Shown: positions 32,358 through 41,234 of the stretch, piece after piece
Layout of the letters: every line of letters begins with the position of its first letter
How positions within the stretch are numbered: the first letter of the stretch is position 1
DNA from: Candidatus Phaeomarinobacter ectocarpi
Lineage (GTDB): Bacteria > Pseudomonadota > Alphaproteobacteria > CGMCC-115125
Direction of reading: 5' to 3'
Assembly: GCF_000689395.1 (NCBI RefSeq)
Contig: NZ_HG966617.1
Span: forward strand, 878,753 to 942,752
Length of the DNA: 64,000 nt
Notes under the pieces: generated by a model
Told to the model about the DNA's origin: nothing
Databases searched by the model: none
Seen by the model: only the letters and a program-made list of their open reading frames with translations
Program-made: the position numbers and the translations under genes

Positions 32358-33782
32358 TTGGCCGAAAGCCGCACCATAAGGCAGCTAAAGCAGGTTCTGT
32401 CGACGCTCAACAGCGCCGATACGGAAAAGCTTATTGTTGCTCTGGAACGAGACAAGCTCGCTGGGGGTAATTTGCCCCACGACTTGATTCTTGGTGCCTT
32501 GCGTCCGCGATTGCAGGCGGAAGACGACGAAAAGAAGAAGCGCGGTGGTGCGCCCACTCCTGTCCGTCATCTCTGCTGGCCCTTTGAAGAGTTGCTGGTC
32601 AATCGTCGTTCCGGTCCAAAGCACCGCGGTCGGGTGGCGCGAACGTCCATCATGCCGGTCTGGAGCTGGTTGGCAGAAGACCGCCTGCCGGATGCTCTGG
32701 AAGACATTTCCCAACGGATTGTTGATCATACGCTTGCAAAAGACGCAGACGGCCTCGCTGCGGCAACCGAAGTGCTTCACGCGACATGCGCAGAAGCAAT
32801 TCGTGACGGCTTGGACGAGGCTAGCCCCGGCAGCAAGAAAAAGCGCCTCTTGATTGAACGCCTTGGCGGCGAAGAAGTGCTTGAAGACGCCCGGGAAATG
32901 GCACTGCTTCTTGCGGTCGCCCCTCGCCTGTCTGAGTTCAAGCGCGGGATGCCGAAAAACATTGCGGAGCTGACGCCTGAGCTCACGCATCAAGTCCGTG
33001 ACCTGTTTGACGAACTGGCCGCGGCACAACCAGATGCGGCACCCTATGCAGCTCTCATTGCCATGCGTCATATCGCAAAGCCATGGCAGATGTTCCGCAT
33101 CGTGAAAGGTGTCGCCCATACCAATACAGACGTCCTTATCAGCCGCACGGACATCTCCATTGTTGGGGAACTTTTGCTGCTTGATATGGAAGAGGCTGTG
33201 GATTGCCTGGAGAATGTAGACCCCGCTGAAGATCCCAAGGGCGTGCTGGAGAAGTTGAAGCTATTCACCCAGATATCACGCGGCATCACGGAAGAAATCG
33301 GAGTGCGGCGCGACGGTGCATGGGCCACGCGCCTTATGAGTGCGCGCGGAGCAGTGTCAGAAATCATCCGGGAACGGATTGACCGCGCACCCACGCGGGT
33401 AATCAAGGCATTGCCTATGCGATCTACTGGCCGCTTTGGACGTGGTGGACCCAGCCGGCCCGATTTATCGAAGGAAGTCGACCCGCTCGCGCTCGAACGC
33501 GGCATCAAGACCGTCAGGTTCCTGGAAGGTGCCCGCAAATACGCTCAGGCAGGCTCGTTTGTCGGAGCGCTCAATGCGGCTGTGACGGAGATAGACAAAT
33601 ATCTCGACGATTACGAGCGTACGATCCTGGACGAACTGCGCAGCGAAGACGCCGCTCTACGAGACCGCGGCGAAACCTATCTGGACGCTGTTGCAAGCCT
33701 GGTGGAAATATTCCGCTCCGCCGAAGAGGCATCTTTGTTGCGCAAACGCGGCATGCTGGCAAAAGACTCAGCCATTGCCTGA
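32358..33782 (+). CDS. Large conserved-looking protein of unknown function (474 aa)
   Basis: A long soluble, alpha-helical, charged protein without signal peptide or membrane helix. Features that might aid identification are DTEKLIVALERDKLAGGNLP near the N-terminus, CWPFEELLVNRRSGPKHRGR (about 73-92), a basic segment ASPGSKKKRLL, GRFGRGGPSRPDLSKEVD (about 364-381), and a helical C-terminus. I do not recognise a family. The start is taken as TTG 32358 with GAGGAAC upstream. The gene is divergent from BrkB and convergent with D-cysteine desulfhydrase. Confidence 0.75.
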   Translation: MAESRTIRQLKQVLSTLNSADTEKLIVALERDKLAGGNLPHDLILGALRPRLQAEDDEKKKRGGAPTPVRHLCWPFEELLVNRRSGPKHRGRVARTSIMPVWSWLAEDRLPDALEDISQRIVDHTLAKDADGLAAATEVLHATCAEAIRDGLDEASPGSKKKRLLIERLGGEEVLEDAREMALLLAVAPRLSEFKRGMPKNIAELTPELTHQVRDLFDELAAAQPDAAPYAALIAMRHIAKPWQMFRIVKGVAHTNTDVLISRTDISIVGELLLLDMEEAVDCLENVDPAEDPKGVLEKLKLFTQISRGITEEIGVRRDGAWATRLMSARGAVSEIIRERIDRAPTRVIKALPMRSTGRFGRGGPSRPDLSKEVDPLALERGIKTVRFLEGARKYAQAGSFVGALNAAVTEIDKYLDDYERTILDELRSEDAALRDRGETYLDAVASLVEIFRSAEEASLLRKRGMLAKDSAIA

Positions 33783-33796
33783 GGCATTTGCCTCTA

Positions 33797-34852
33797 TCAG
33801 GTTGATGTGGCCTCAATTTCAGCCAGAGCTCCATTGAAACTTTCGATGTAGGCAAAAAGTCCCGGTGACCCGCCGGTCGCGATGAAGACGACTGTCTCAT
33901 CGCGTGAGAACGCACCTGTTTGAATCAAGCCAATCAGTCCCGCCATGGCTTTGCCGCTATAAACCGGGTCAAGCAGCAAGCCTTCTGTGCGCGCAACGAG
34001 CCGCACAGCTGCGGCCATCTCAGGCGTTGGCATGCCATAGCCTTCACCCAGAAATCCGTCATGCAGCACAATGTCGGTAGCTGAAATGGACACCGCTTTT
34101 TCCGGAGACGCCAGCGCGACGGTTGCACTTGCGAGAGCGGCCGTCGTTTCGCGCACCTTGTCAGCGTCCGAATTGAGAACAGAAATTCCTCGGACCTTGG
34201 TGCCTGGTGCGAACAATGCCGTGCCCGCAGCCAGTCCCGCATGTGTGCCGGCGGAGCCGTTGGCAACAATGATGTGGTCGATAGACATGTCGGGACCCAC
34301 CTGATCCAGCATCTCGCGAACAACACGAACATATGCGAGGCAACCGATTTCATTTGAGCCACCAACCGGCACAATGTACGGCGTTTTTCCCGCCGCATTC
34401 ATTTCAGTGAGCACCTCATCAAGTACCTGACGTCCATTGGCCGTTGCCGGGTAGGTCCGTATTTGTGCTCCGAAAATGCCATCAAGAAGCACGTTGCCAG
34501 ACTGTTCATAGGCAGCCGCTTCATTGGGCACGGTTTTGAACAAGAGACCTACACATTCCAGTCCCAGTTTCGCGCAGGCACCGGCTGTTTGCCGCACATG
34601 GTTAGATTGTAATGCCCCGGCTGTGATGATCGTGTCCGCACCCTTGGCCTTTGCATCTGCCAGAAGATACTCAAGCTTGCGGACCTTGTTGCCGCCGCCG
34701 GCCGTTTGCGTAAGGTCTTCACGCTTCACCAGCAAGCGAGGGCACTCCACACCCATCGACTCGAGTGCAGCTCTAAGGCGCGGCATTTCCTGCAGGGCTG
34801 TTGGCGGACCCACAAGGTCCAGGCGATCGATGGTATCGAAATGATCAGTCAT
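33797..34852 (-). CDS. D-cysteine desulfhydrase / ACC deaminase family enzyme
   Basis: PLP-dependent beta-fold-type II enzyme of 351 residues. The Schiff-base lysine is K56 in AGGGNKVRKLEYLLAD, and the substrate-contacting Ser lies in GALQSNHVRQTAG. The family includes D-cysteine desulfhydrase and 1-aminocyclopropane-1-carboxylate deaminase; the sequence favours the former, but the split rests on a few active-site residues that I cannot test. Shine-Dalgarno GGAGGGG is strong. It lies 15 bp after the CoA-transferase gene and is probably co-transcribed. Confidence 0.88.
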   Translation of the reverse strand: MTDHFDTIDRLDLVGPPTALQEMPRLRAALESMGVECPRLLVKREDLTQTAGGGNKVRKLEYLLADAKAKGADTIITAGALQSNHVRQTAGACAKLGLECVGLLFKTVPNEAAAYEQSGNVLLDGIFGAQIRTYPATANGRQVLDEVLTEMNAAGKTPYIVPVGGSNEIGCLAYVRVVREMLDQVGPDMSIDHIIVANGSAGTHAGLAAGTALFAPGTKVRGISVLNSDADKVRETTAALASATVALASPEKAVSISATDIVLHDGFLGEGYGMPTPEMAAAVRLVARTEGLLLDPVYSGKAMAGLIGLIQTGAFSRDETVVFIATGGSPGLFAYIESFNGALAEIEATST

Positions 34853-34867
34853 TATTGCCTGCCCCTC

Positions 34868-36082
34868 CTAGATCGCGCCTGCCGTGCGGAGCGTTTCAAT
34901 GTCGCCAGAACTATAGCCAAGAGACAGCAGAACCTCCTCGGTATGCTCCCCTAACAGGGGCGGACGCTTGCGAATGCCAACTGTGCTGTCCGACATCCGC
35001 ACCGGAAAGCCGACGACGGGGGCCGTGCCCGGCATCCCGGGAAAATCGACATCTTCAAAGAAACCGACTTCATTGACATGTTCGTTTTCCAAAACGTCTG
35101 CGGGCTTCAAGACAGGCCCTGCCGGGATACGGGCTGCCTCAAGGGCCGCCAGCGCTTCCTGCGTAGACAGGTCTTTGGCCCATGCCGCAGTGCGCTCACT
35201 CAGCACAGTGCCGTTATTGCCTCGAGAGATGTCGTCCTTGAAGCGCGGGTCGGTCAGCCAGGTATCTTCACCCATCAGTTTCGCCCATCGCTTGAAGAGC
35301 GGGTCACCGATGACCTGCACAAAAATCCAGCCGTCACTGGTTTCGATTGCGTCAGCCGGACCCGCATACTGACTGCGATTGCCACTTGCGACTCGGTCGG
35401 TGCCACCCAGCTTTTGCTCAATGAGATGAAAGTTGAAGTAGGTGAGGGCGGTGCCAAGGAGAGCCCCTTCCACCATCTGCCCGCGACCGGTTTTCCCTCG
35501 GTCCATCAAGGCCGCCATGGTGCCCAATGCAGCAAAAGAGGCGGTGCCGAAATCCACCCACGCCGCGTAGCTTTTGACAGGTGCATCGCCAAAGCCGGAA
35601 AGATGCGCAGCACCGGACATGGCCTGAAACACACCATCAAAGCCTGTCTTCTCGCTGTCCGGGCCGCCTCGGCCAAAACCGGACACCGTAGTCAGGATAA
35701 TGTCCTCACGATGTGCCTGAAGCGATGGGAGATCCAGCCCCATTTTCTGGAGGGTGGACGGTGGGAGATTGGCGACCACAACATCAGCCGTCTTCACCAA
35801 CCGCGCGACAATCTCCTGCCCATCCGCATGCATGGGGTCGAGTGTAATGCTCTTTTTGTTGCGGTTCATCTGCAGGAACATTGACCCTTCGCCACCTTCG
35901 CCAGGGGCGGCACCGGGAACGATAGGCTGCACATATCTGTCTTCGCTTCCCTCACGGCGCTCAACGCGAATGACATCTGCGCCAAGGTCTGCAAGGAGTG
36001 TTGCGCAGAAGGGGCCGGCAATATAGCGCCCAAAATCGAGAACACGCACGCCGTCGAGCGGCCCTGTAGATGAGTTCGCCAT
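34868..36082 (-). CDS. CaiB/BaiF family (class III) CoA-transferase
   Basis: A 404-residue CoA-transferase that moves CoA between carboxylic acids by a covalent aspartyl intermediate. It has the canonical N-terminus LDGVRVLDFGRYIAGPFCAT, MNRNKKSITLD, the catalytic Asp in SYAAWVDFGTAS, and the C-terminal RPPLLGEHTEEVLLSLGYS. The ATG at 36082 is preferred over a TTG three codons upstream. It is divergent from a second, rearranged member and followed by the D-cysteine desulfhydrase gene. The acyl donor and acceptor are unknown. Confidence 0.9.
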   Translation of the reverse strand: MANSSTGPLDGVRVLDFGRYIAGPFCATLLADLGADVIRVERREGSEDRYVQPIVPGAAPGEGGEGSMFLQMNRNKKSITLDPMHADGQEIVARLVKTADVVVANLPPSTLQKMGLDLPSLQAHREDIILTTVSGFGRGGPDSEKTGFDGVFQAMSGAAHLSGFGDAPVKSYAAWVDFGTASFAALGTMAALMDRGKTGRGQMVEGALLGTALTYFNFHLIEQKLGGTDRVASGNRSQYAGPADAIETSDGWIFVQVIGDPLFKRWAKLMGEDTWLTDPRFKDDISRGNNGTVLSERTAAWAKDLSTQEALAALEAARIPAGPVLKPADVLENEHVNEVGFFEDVDFPGMPGTAPVVGFPVRMSDSTVGIRKRPPLLGEHTEEVLLSLGYSSGDIETLRTAGAI

Positions 36083-36132
36083 AGTTTCCAAATCCCTGAT
36101 TGGAGCCGTATTCTTTCTGGTCTAGCAAAACC

Positions 36133-36161
36133 CCGAGTCGATGTAGTTTGCTACGGCTCGG
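36133..36161. promoter_or_regulatory. Imperfect hairpin between divergent CoA-transferase genes
   Basis: CCGAG (36133-36137) pairs with CTCGG (36157-36161), and GTAG (36143-36146) with CTAC (36151-36154) around TTTG. It is in the middle of the 156-bp divergent gap, suitable for an operator or leader structure. Confidence 0.3.
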
Positions 36162-36238
36162 ATAAAGGTAACATAGCGGGCGAGTCGGGCAGACGCATCT
36201 GCTTCACGTTGGGCTGTGTTTTCCAGGAGAGACCATCA

Positions 36239-37633
36239 GTGGCAGGTGATGCATTTCGGCAGGTGATGCGCCATGCAGGTGAAGTGGCTGGTCAGCCCCT
36301 GTCTGTAAATTTTGCCGGCGAAGATCCGGTTTATCCATCCTGCATACGAGCCGCGGATGCCGCCGCTGGCGCGCTTGGTGCAGCATCAGCCATGGCACAG
36401 GAAGTTGGCGCTGACCGTGGATTGCCCCGTCAGTCCGTAACTGTAAGCACGCGAGCGGCTGCAGCGTCTCTTCTGGGTTTCCTGCATATGCGTGTTGGTG
36501 GAAACATGGTGTTGCCACCATCAATGGCCAATCCGACCATCGGCATCTACCGCGCTGGATGTGGTCGGTACATTCATCTCCATGGCGGCTTCCCACATCT
36601 GCGCGATGGCATTCTACGATTGCTTGACTGTGAGAACGATGAGACCTCGGTAGCTGACGCGGTCAGCAAGTGGGACGCGGTGGCGCTGGAGGACGCGCTC
36701 GCCTACATGAATCTGTGTGGGGCAGCCGTCCGCACGCGCACTGAGTGGGCAGACCATCAGCAAGGCCAACTTCTTGCTGCCGCACCATTGGTGGACCTGG
36801 TGCGCATCGGTGACGCACCTGCTCAGGAGCTACCTCCCTCACCGCAGCGCCCGTTGGAAAAGCTGCGTGTCCTCGATTTAACCCGAGTGTTGGCAGGCCC
36901 CACCTGTGGTCGAACCCTGGCGTCCCATGGAGCGGATGTACTGAGACTGGGCGCTGCTCATCTGCCAACGATCGAACCGTTTGTTATGGACACGGGTCAC
37001 GGCAAACGGTTTGCGACACTGGACTTTGGCATCAAGGAAGATGCCGAGACACTCAAGGACCTGGCCGGGAAAGCAAGCATCTTTGTACAGGGATACCGCC
37101 CCGGCGCATTTGAGCGGCATGGTCTTGGCCCGCTGCATCTTGCCGAACTGCGCCCCGGCATCATCTATGTGTCTGTCAGTTGCTACGGCCATGATGGCCC
37201 GATGTCATCTCGCGCGGGATGGGAACAACTGGCTCAGAGTGCATCCGGCATGGCGCGCCTGCACTCGGATGAGACTGTGGCGTCCGGAGAGGACCCAACA
37301 TTGTTTCCAGCCGCCGCAACAGACTACACAACCGGGTATCTGGCGGCATTTGGCGCACTGGCCGCCCTACGCCGCCAGCAGCGCGAAGGCGGCAGTTGGC
37401 ATGTCCGCGTTTCACTGTCGCGCACGGCGATGTGGATGATGGATTTGGGTGCAGTTGACCATCGCAAGGCCGTGCCAATTACCGAAGAAGACTTGGGCGA
37501 CATGAGGGATACGCGCGACACGCCGTTCGGTGAGATGCAATTCTTGCGGCCAGCAGACATGCTCAGTCACACGCCACCCTTCTGGGAGTTGCCTCCGTCA
37601 CCAATGGGCAGCAGTAACCCGGCATGGCGATAG
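36239..37633 (+). CDS. CaiB/BaiF family CoA-transferase with rearranged domain order
   Basis: A 464-residue protein. The usual N-terminal signature of the family (LRVLDLTRVLAGPTCGRTLA) appears only at about residue 209, followed by HGKRFATLDF and the catalytic Asp region ATDYTTGYLAAFGALAALR. The first 200 residues instead resemble the C-terminal half of the family (AADAAAGALGAASAMAQEVG, then CGRYIHLHGGFPHL, then RTEWADHQQGQLLA). This looks like a circular permutation. The GTG at 36239 has GGAGAG upstream; a TTG at 36209 is possible. It converges on the penicillin acylase gene. Confidence 0.82.
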   Translation: MAGDAFRQVMRHAGEVAGQPLSVNFAGEDPVYPSCIRAADAAAGALGAASAMAQEVGADRGLPRQSVTVSTRAAAASLLGFLHMRVGGNMVLPPSMANPTIGIYRAGCGRYIHLHGGFPHLRDGILRLLDCENDETSVADAVSKWDAVALEDALAYMNLCGAAVRTRTEWADHQQGQLLAAAPLVDLVRIGDAPAQELPPSPQRPLEKLRVLDLTRVLAGPTCGRTLASHGADVLRLGAAHLPTIEPFVMDTGHGKRFATLDFGIKEDAETLKDLAGKASIFVQGYRPGAFERHGLGPLHLAELRPGIIYVSVSCYGHDGPMSSRAGWEQLAQSASGMARLHSDETVASGEDPTLFPAAATDYTTGYLAAFGALAALRRQQREGGSWHVRVSLSRTAMWMMDLGAVDHRKAVPITEEDLGDMRDTRDTPFGEMQFLRPADMLSHTPPFWELPPSPMGSSNPAWR

Positions 37634-37653
37634 GCAGGGCTTAATCCCAACAG

Positions 37654-39810
37654 CTACTGCCCCGGCTTGTAGGTCCGTGTCGCCTCTGCTTCCAGCGCCT
37701 CCCGATCCCAAGGTATCTCGCGGAATTGCTCCGTCGCGTAGAGTGGGGTCTGGTCGGCGTAATGCGGGCTTGTTTCGTCAAGCGTTGCCGACCCGAACTG
37801 GTGAATGCTCTCGCTCTTAAGCGATCCGTCAGGGGCCCAGTCTGCAATGTAAATCATCGTGTCACCGCCCTGTGCGACCAGCCGCCCATCGTCCTGGGGC
37901 AGGCGTGCGTATACAGCGCGCAGGAGATCCGGCCCGCCTCCAAGCGGCAAATCAATATCCCCGCGCCGGATGCGATTGACCTCGCCCCACGGGACGTCGA
38001 GACGACCCCAGTGTTCCATGAGATGGGCCACAGTATCGCGAAGCGACTGGATGGTATCTGGCATGGGCGTGCCTTGAATTTGCGCCCAGACCACTGGTTC
38101 ACCGGCGAGCACCGCCACAGCCGCATTCCTGTCGTTCATATCCGCACTCATGTCGAAGTCCGCCAGGAGTTTTTGTGCTGCTTCCATATCCGGCTCACCG
38201 GAAAAGTCTTCCGCCAGCCACACCTCAATGAGCTTCGCGAGCTCACTGTCCTTCGAATAAGTCTTGTCGAACTTGTAGTCTTTGAATTCTTCTGCGGAAA
38301 TCTGTGTGTCCGGCCGCAGCAATTCCAGGCCGCGGTAACCGCGATTGGTCATCTGTGTCTCGATACCCATGGTGACCGGAAAGCTTTCCGGGCGCAGGTC
38401 GTCGGCGTCATCGGTAGCTTCAAATGGCGTGTTGTTCGCATTGAACACAAAACCGCTTGGCGGATTGATTAACTGCGGCAAGGCATCAAAATCGTGGTAC
38501 TCGCTCCAGATCAGCTCAGATCGGTCACCGGGCAGATATTTTTGCCAATCCCATCCATCAATCCGCTTGGGCATCTGAGCGTTGTAGATGTAAGCGATGT
38601 TCCCATCCTTATCTCCATACACATAATTGATGCTTGGCAGAGCCTGCAGGCGCATGGCATCCAGCCATTCCTCCAGATTATTTGCCCGGTTAAGCGAATG
38701 GTACTGAACCAGTTGCCGGGTTTCTCCCATGCCCGCATAGCGAACTGCATAAACCCCATGCTCTGTTTCCAGAACCGGTCCGTGTTCTGAGTATTTCACG
38801 TCCCGCTGTGCATGCCACTCAAGGGGTCCGAACAGTTTCACTTTGATTGTGGCGACGGACGCCTCCATGTCGCGCCATTCTCCATCAAGCCGATATTGAT
38901 TGGGGTTGTCCGGGTTCACGTCCAGCACGTACACGTCCGCGAGGTCGGGCTTGTTGACGGTGTTGGCCCAGCCGAGATTGCGGTTATGCCCGTGTAGAAT
39001 GACCGGCGCTCCGGGGAACACACCGCCGGCGATGTCCAGGCCTTCCTCAGACTTGAGGCGCGCCTCGTACCAGGCGACAGGCCCAGCGAAAGGCTGGTGC
39101 GAGTTGATCAACAGGCGGGTGTGCCCGTCGGTTGAGCGCGATGGTGCAACGGCAATGGCATTGGAGCCGATTGGGTATTTTGGTGTTTCTGTCCACAGAA
39201 AGGCGTTGTCCGGCCCAAGTGAAATTTCCTTTGAACGCGTCTCCTCAAACAACTCCTTGAACACGCCATCAAGTCCATAAAAGAACGGCGTTTTGAAAAC
39301 GAAGCCGGCAATCACATCCTCTCCCGTAACAGGCAGAACACCGTCCCAAACCTCATCGGGATGTTCCGAAGCCCAAAGGTTGGTGCCGTGGGCATAGGCT
39401 TCTGCAATCTCGCGAATGTTCTGTGGGAGGTCGGGGTATCCTGCGTTGGTTGTTGGCCACACGCGCAGCAGGTGAACCAGATAGTCTGTCACGGCCGCAT
39501 CGGCACCGCGTTGCTGGGCCAGGTTACCGCGTGCGGCCACCACGATTTCCTGCATCGTCGCCCAGTCATCTTCCGCCTGAGCATAAGCGAGACCGAAAAC
39601 AACATCCGCGTCACGTTGGCCATAGATGTGAGGGACGCCAAATTTGTCGCGAATGATCTCTACGTCATAGTTGCTTGCGGGAGCGGCCAGTGCCTCATAG
39701 TCCGGCTCCGCAGCCCCGAAATTGACACGCAGGCCAAAGGCAAAGAGCGCCGCGATACCCACAACGAACAAAAGGACAAGTACAAGACCGGCAAGGCGCA
39801 AGCGGGACAT
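37654..39810 (-). CDS. Penicillin acylase family N-terminal-nucleophile hydrolase
   Basis: Exported amidase of 718 residues with an N-terminal membrane or signal segment (LAGLVLVLLFVVGIAALFAF). Self-cleavage should occur before Ser216 (IGSNAIAVAPSRS), releasing the beta chain with Ser as N-terminal nucleophile. INSHQPFAGPVAWYEARL and GHNRNLGWANTVNKPDLADV are typical of the family. The alpha chain contains RDKFGVPHIYGQRDADVVFG. Substrates could be N-acyl amino acids, acyl-homoserine lactones or beta-lactams; the sequence alone does not decide. A periplasmic location is expected. Confidence 0.9.
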   Translation of the reverse strand: MSRLRLAGLVLVLLFVVGIAALFAFGLRVNFGAAEPDYEALAAPASNYDVEIIRDKFGVPHIYGQRDADVVFGLAYAQAEDDWATMQEIVVAARGNLAQQRGADAAVTDYLVHLLRVWPTTNAGYPDLPQNIREIAEAYAHGTNLWASEHPDEVWDGVLPVTGEDVIAGFVFKTPFFYGLDGVFKELFEETRSKEISLGPDNAFLWTETPKYPIGSNAIAVAPSRSTDGHTRLLINSHQPFAGPVAWYEARLKSEEGLDIAGGVFPGAPVILHGHNRNLGWANTVNKPDLADVYVLDVNPDNPNQYRLDGEWRDMEASVATIKVKLFGPLEWHAQRDVKYSEHGPVLETEHGVYAVRYAGMGETRQLVQYHSLNRANNLEEWLDAMRLQALPSINYVYGDKDGNIAYIYNAQMPKRIDGWDWQKYLPGDRSELIWSEYHDFDALPQLINPPSGFVFNANNTPFEATDDADDLRPESFPVTMGIETQMTNRGYRGLELLRPDTQISAEEFKDYKFDKTYSKDSELAKLIEVWLAEDFSGEPDMEAAQKLLADFDMSADMNDRNAAVAVLAGEPVVWAQIQGTPMPDTIQSLRDTVAHLMEHWGRLDVPWGEVNRIRRGDIDLPLGGGPDLLRAVYARLPQDDGRLVAQGGDTMIYIADWAPDGSLKSESIHQFGSATLDETSPHYADQTPLYATEQFREIPWDREALEAEATRTYKPGQ

Positions 39811-39990
39811 AGCAGGATTTCTCTTTGTTGAGATAGGATCGCGGGTGAGGAGGGCCTGCGTCTTCTCGTGCAGGCCGCGACGTTAGCGCCCGTGGCGATA
39901 GCGTCTGTTGGATGATACATCACCTTAGAGTATTTCCTCAGTGATTGGCGACCATCCTGGTCGCCTGCCCCAATCAGTGACTTGGACCCT

Positions 39991-41124
39991 ATGACCGGAC
40001 CCGTCATTTTCTGGATTTTTGCAGCCATCCTGGTGTTGGCATGCGCCTATCTCGTTCTCGTGCCGCTGCGTCGCAGCAGAGCTTTGCGCGGCCGTGCTGA
40101 CAGCGACGTCGCCGTCTATCGTGACCAGTTGGAAGAGATCGACCGCGATCTGGAGCGCGGCATGATAGGCGAAGCTGAGGCCAAGGCCGCCCGGACGGAA
40201 ATTTCCCGGCGCTTGCTCATGGCGGATGCGGCGCGCTCCGCAGAAAGCAATTCTCAAACCAGAGCTGGGTCTCAGTTTGCGGTGATCCTGGTCGTGGCGA
40301 TGCCCTTCCTTGCAGTGCCTCTTTATCTTTACTCCGGTGCCCCTGGACTGCCGTCGCAACCTTTCGCTGAACGCATTTCCAAGGCACCTGAAGAACAGAG
40401 CCTTGATGAACTCGTGGCGCGTGTTGAAGAACACTTGCGCGCCAATCCTGGCGACGCTGACGGCTGGCGCGTGGTTGCGCCAATTTACGGGCGCATGGGT
40501 CGATTTGAAGATGCCGCAACCGCCTATGGCCGGTTGATTGATCTTGATGGTGCGACAGCTGAGCGCTTGGCAGATCTGGGTGAGTCTCTGGTCTTTGCTG
40601 ACGAAGGCCTGGTCGGTGACAGGGCTGCAGCCGTCTTTGCGCGCGCGGTGTCCTTGGATGCTGCTCACGCTCAATCAAATTACTTCCTGGGGCTTGCTGC
40701 TCTGCAGGAAGGCGACAGAGACACAGCACGCGCAATCTGGCAGGAGCTTCAGGCAAATGCTGACCCGGATTTGCCCTGGGCCCGAATGGTCACCCAGAGT
40801 CTGGCTGCTCTTGATGCGGAGCAAGGCGAACCTTCCGCAGAAGAAGCCATAGCCTCAATTCCTGACGAAGACAGAGCTGCAGCAATCCGCGGTATGGTTG
40901 ACGGGCTCGACGAGCGACTTGCCGCCAATGGGGGAAGTGAAGCTGAATGGCGTCAGCTCATGCGCGCGCGCATGGTGCTAGGTGAAACCGATGCCGCCCA
41001 GGATGTGCTGAAACGGGCATTGGAAAATCTGGCACCCGACACAGCTGCCGCGGCGCGGCTCATCTCAGCGGCACGCGAGCTGGGGATCGAGCTGACAGGC
41101 GTGGAAGGTGCATCGCCGGAATAA
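39991..41124 (+). CDS. ccmI: Cytochrome c biogenesis protein CcmI (CycH)
   Basis: Apocytochrome c chaperone of the System I maturation pathway, 377 residues. The N-terminal membrane part has two helices (about 7-25 and 95-113) flanking a cytoplasmic loop with VAVYRDQLEEIDRDLERGMI, the hallmark of the family. The periplasmic part carries TPR-like repeats (NPGDADGWRVVAPIYGRMGR, then SNYFLGLAALQEGDRDTARA) that bind apocytochrome. The ATG at 39991 is used; a TTG three codons upstream is not needed. It begins the cluster ccmI-GH46-like-ccmE-ccmF-ccmH. Confidence 0.93.
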   Translation: MTGPVIFWIFAAILVLACAYLVLVPLRRSRALRGRADSDVAVYRDQLEEIDRDLERGMIGEAEAKAARTEISRRLLMADAARSAESNSQTRAGSQFAVILVVAMPFLAVPLYLYSGAPGLPSQPFAERISKAPEEQSLDELVARVEEHLRANPGDADGWRVVAPIYGRMGRFEDAATAYGRLIDLDGATAERLADLGESLVFADEGLVGDRAAAVFARAVSLDAAHAQSNYFLGLAALQEGDRDTARAIWQELQANADPDLPWARMVTQSLAALDAEQGEPSAEEAIASIPDEDRAAAIRGMVDGLDERLAANGGSEAEWRQLMRARMVLGETDAAQDVLKRALENLAPDTAAAARLISAARELGIELTGVEGASPE

Positions 41125-41234
41125 CCCTCCTGCCAAAAAAAGTCGGTTATCCCCGCTAGCTGGACGGCGTGATATCCTGAGTTGTGTGTCGAAGACCGCG
41201 TTAGTTTCCGCGCAACGAGCCAACAGGATCCACC

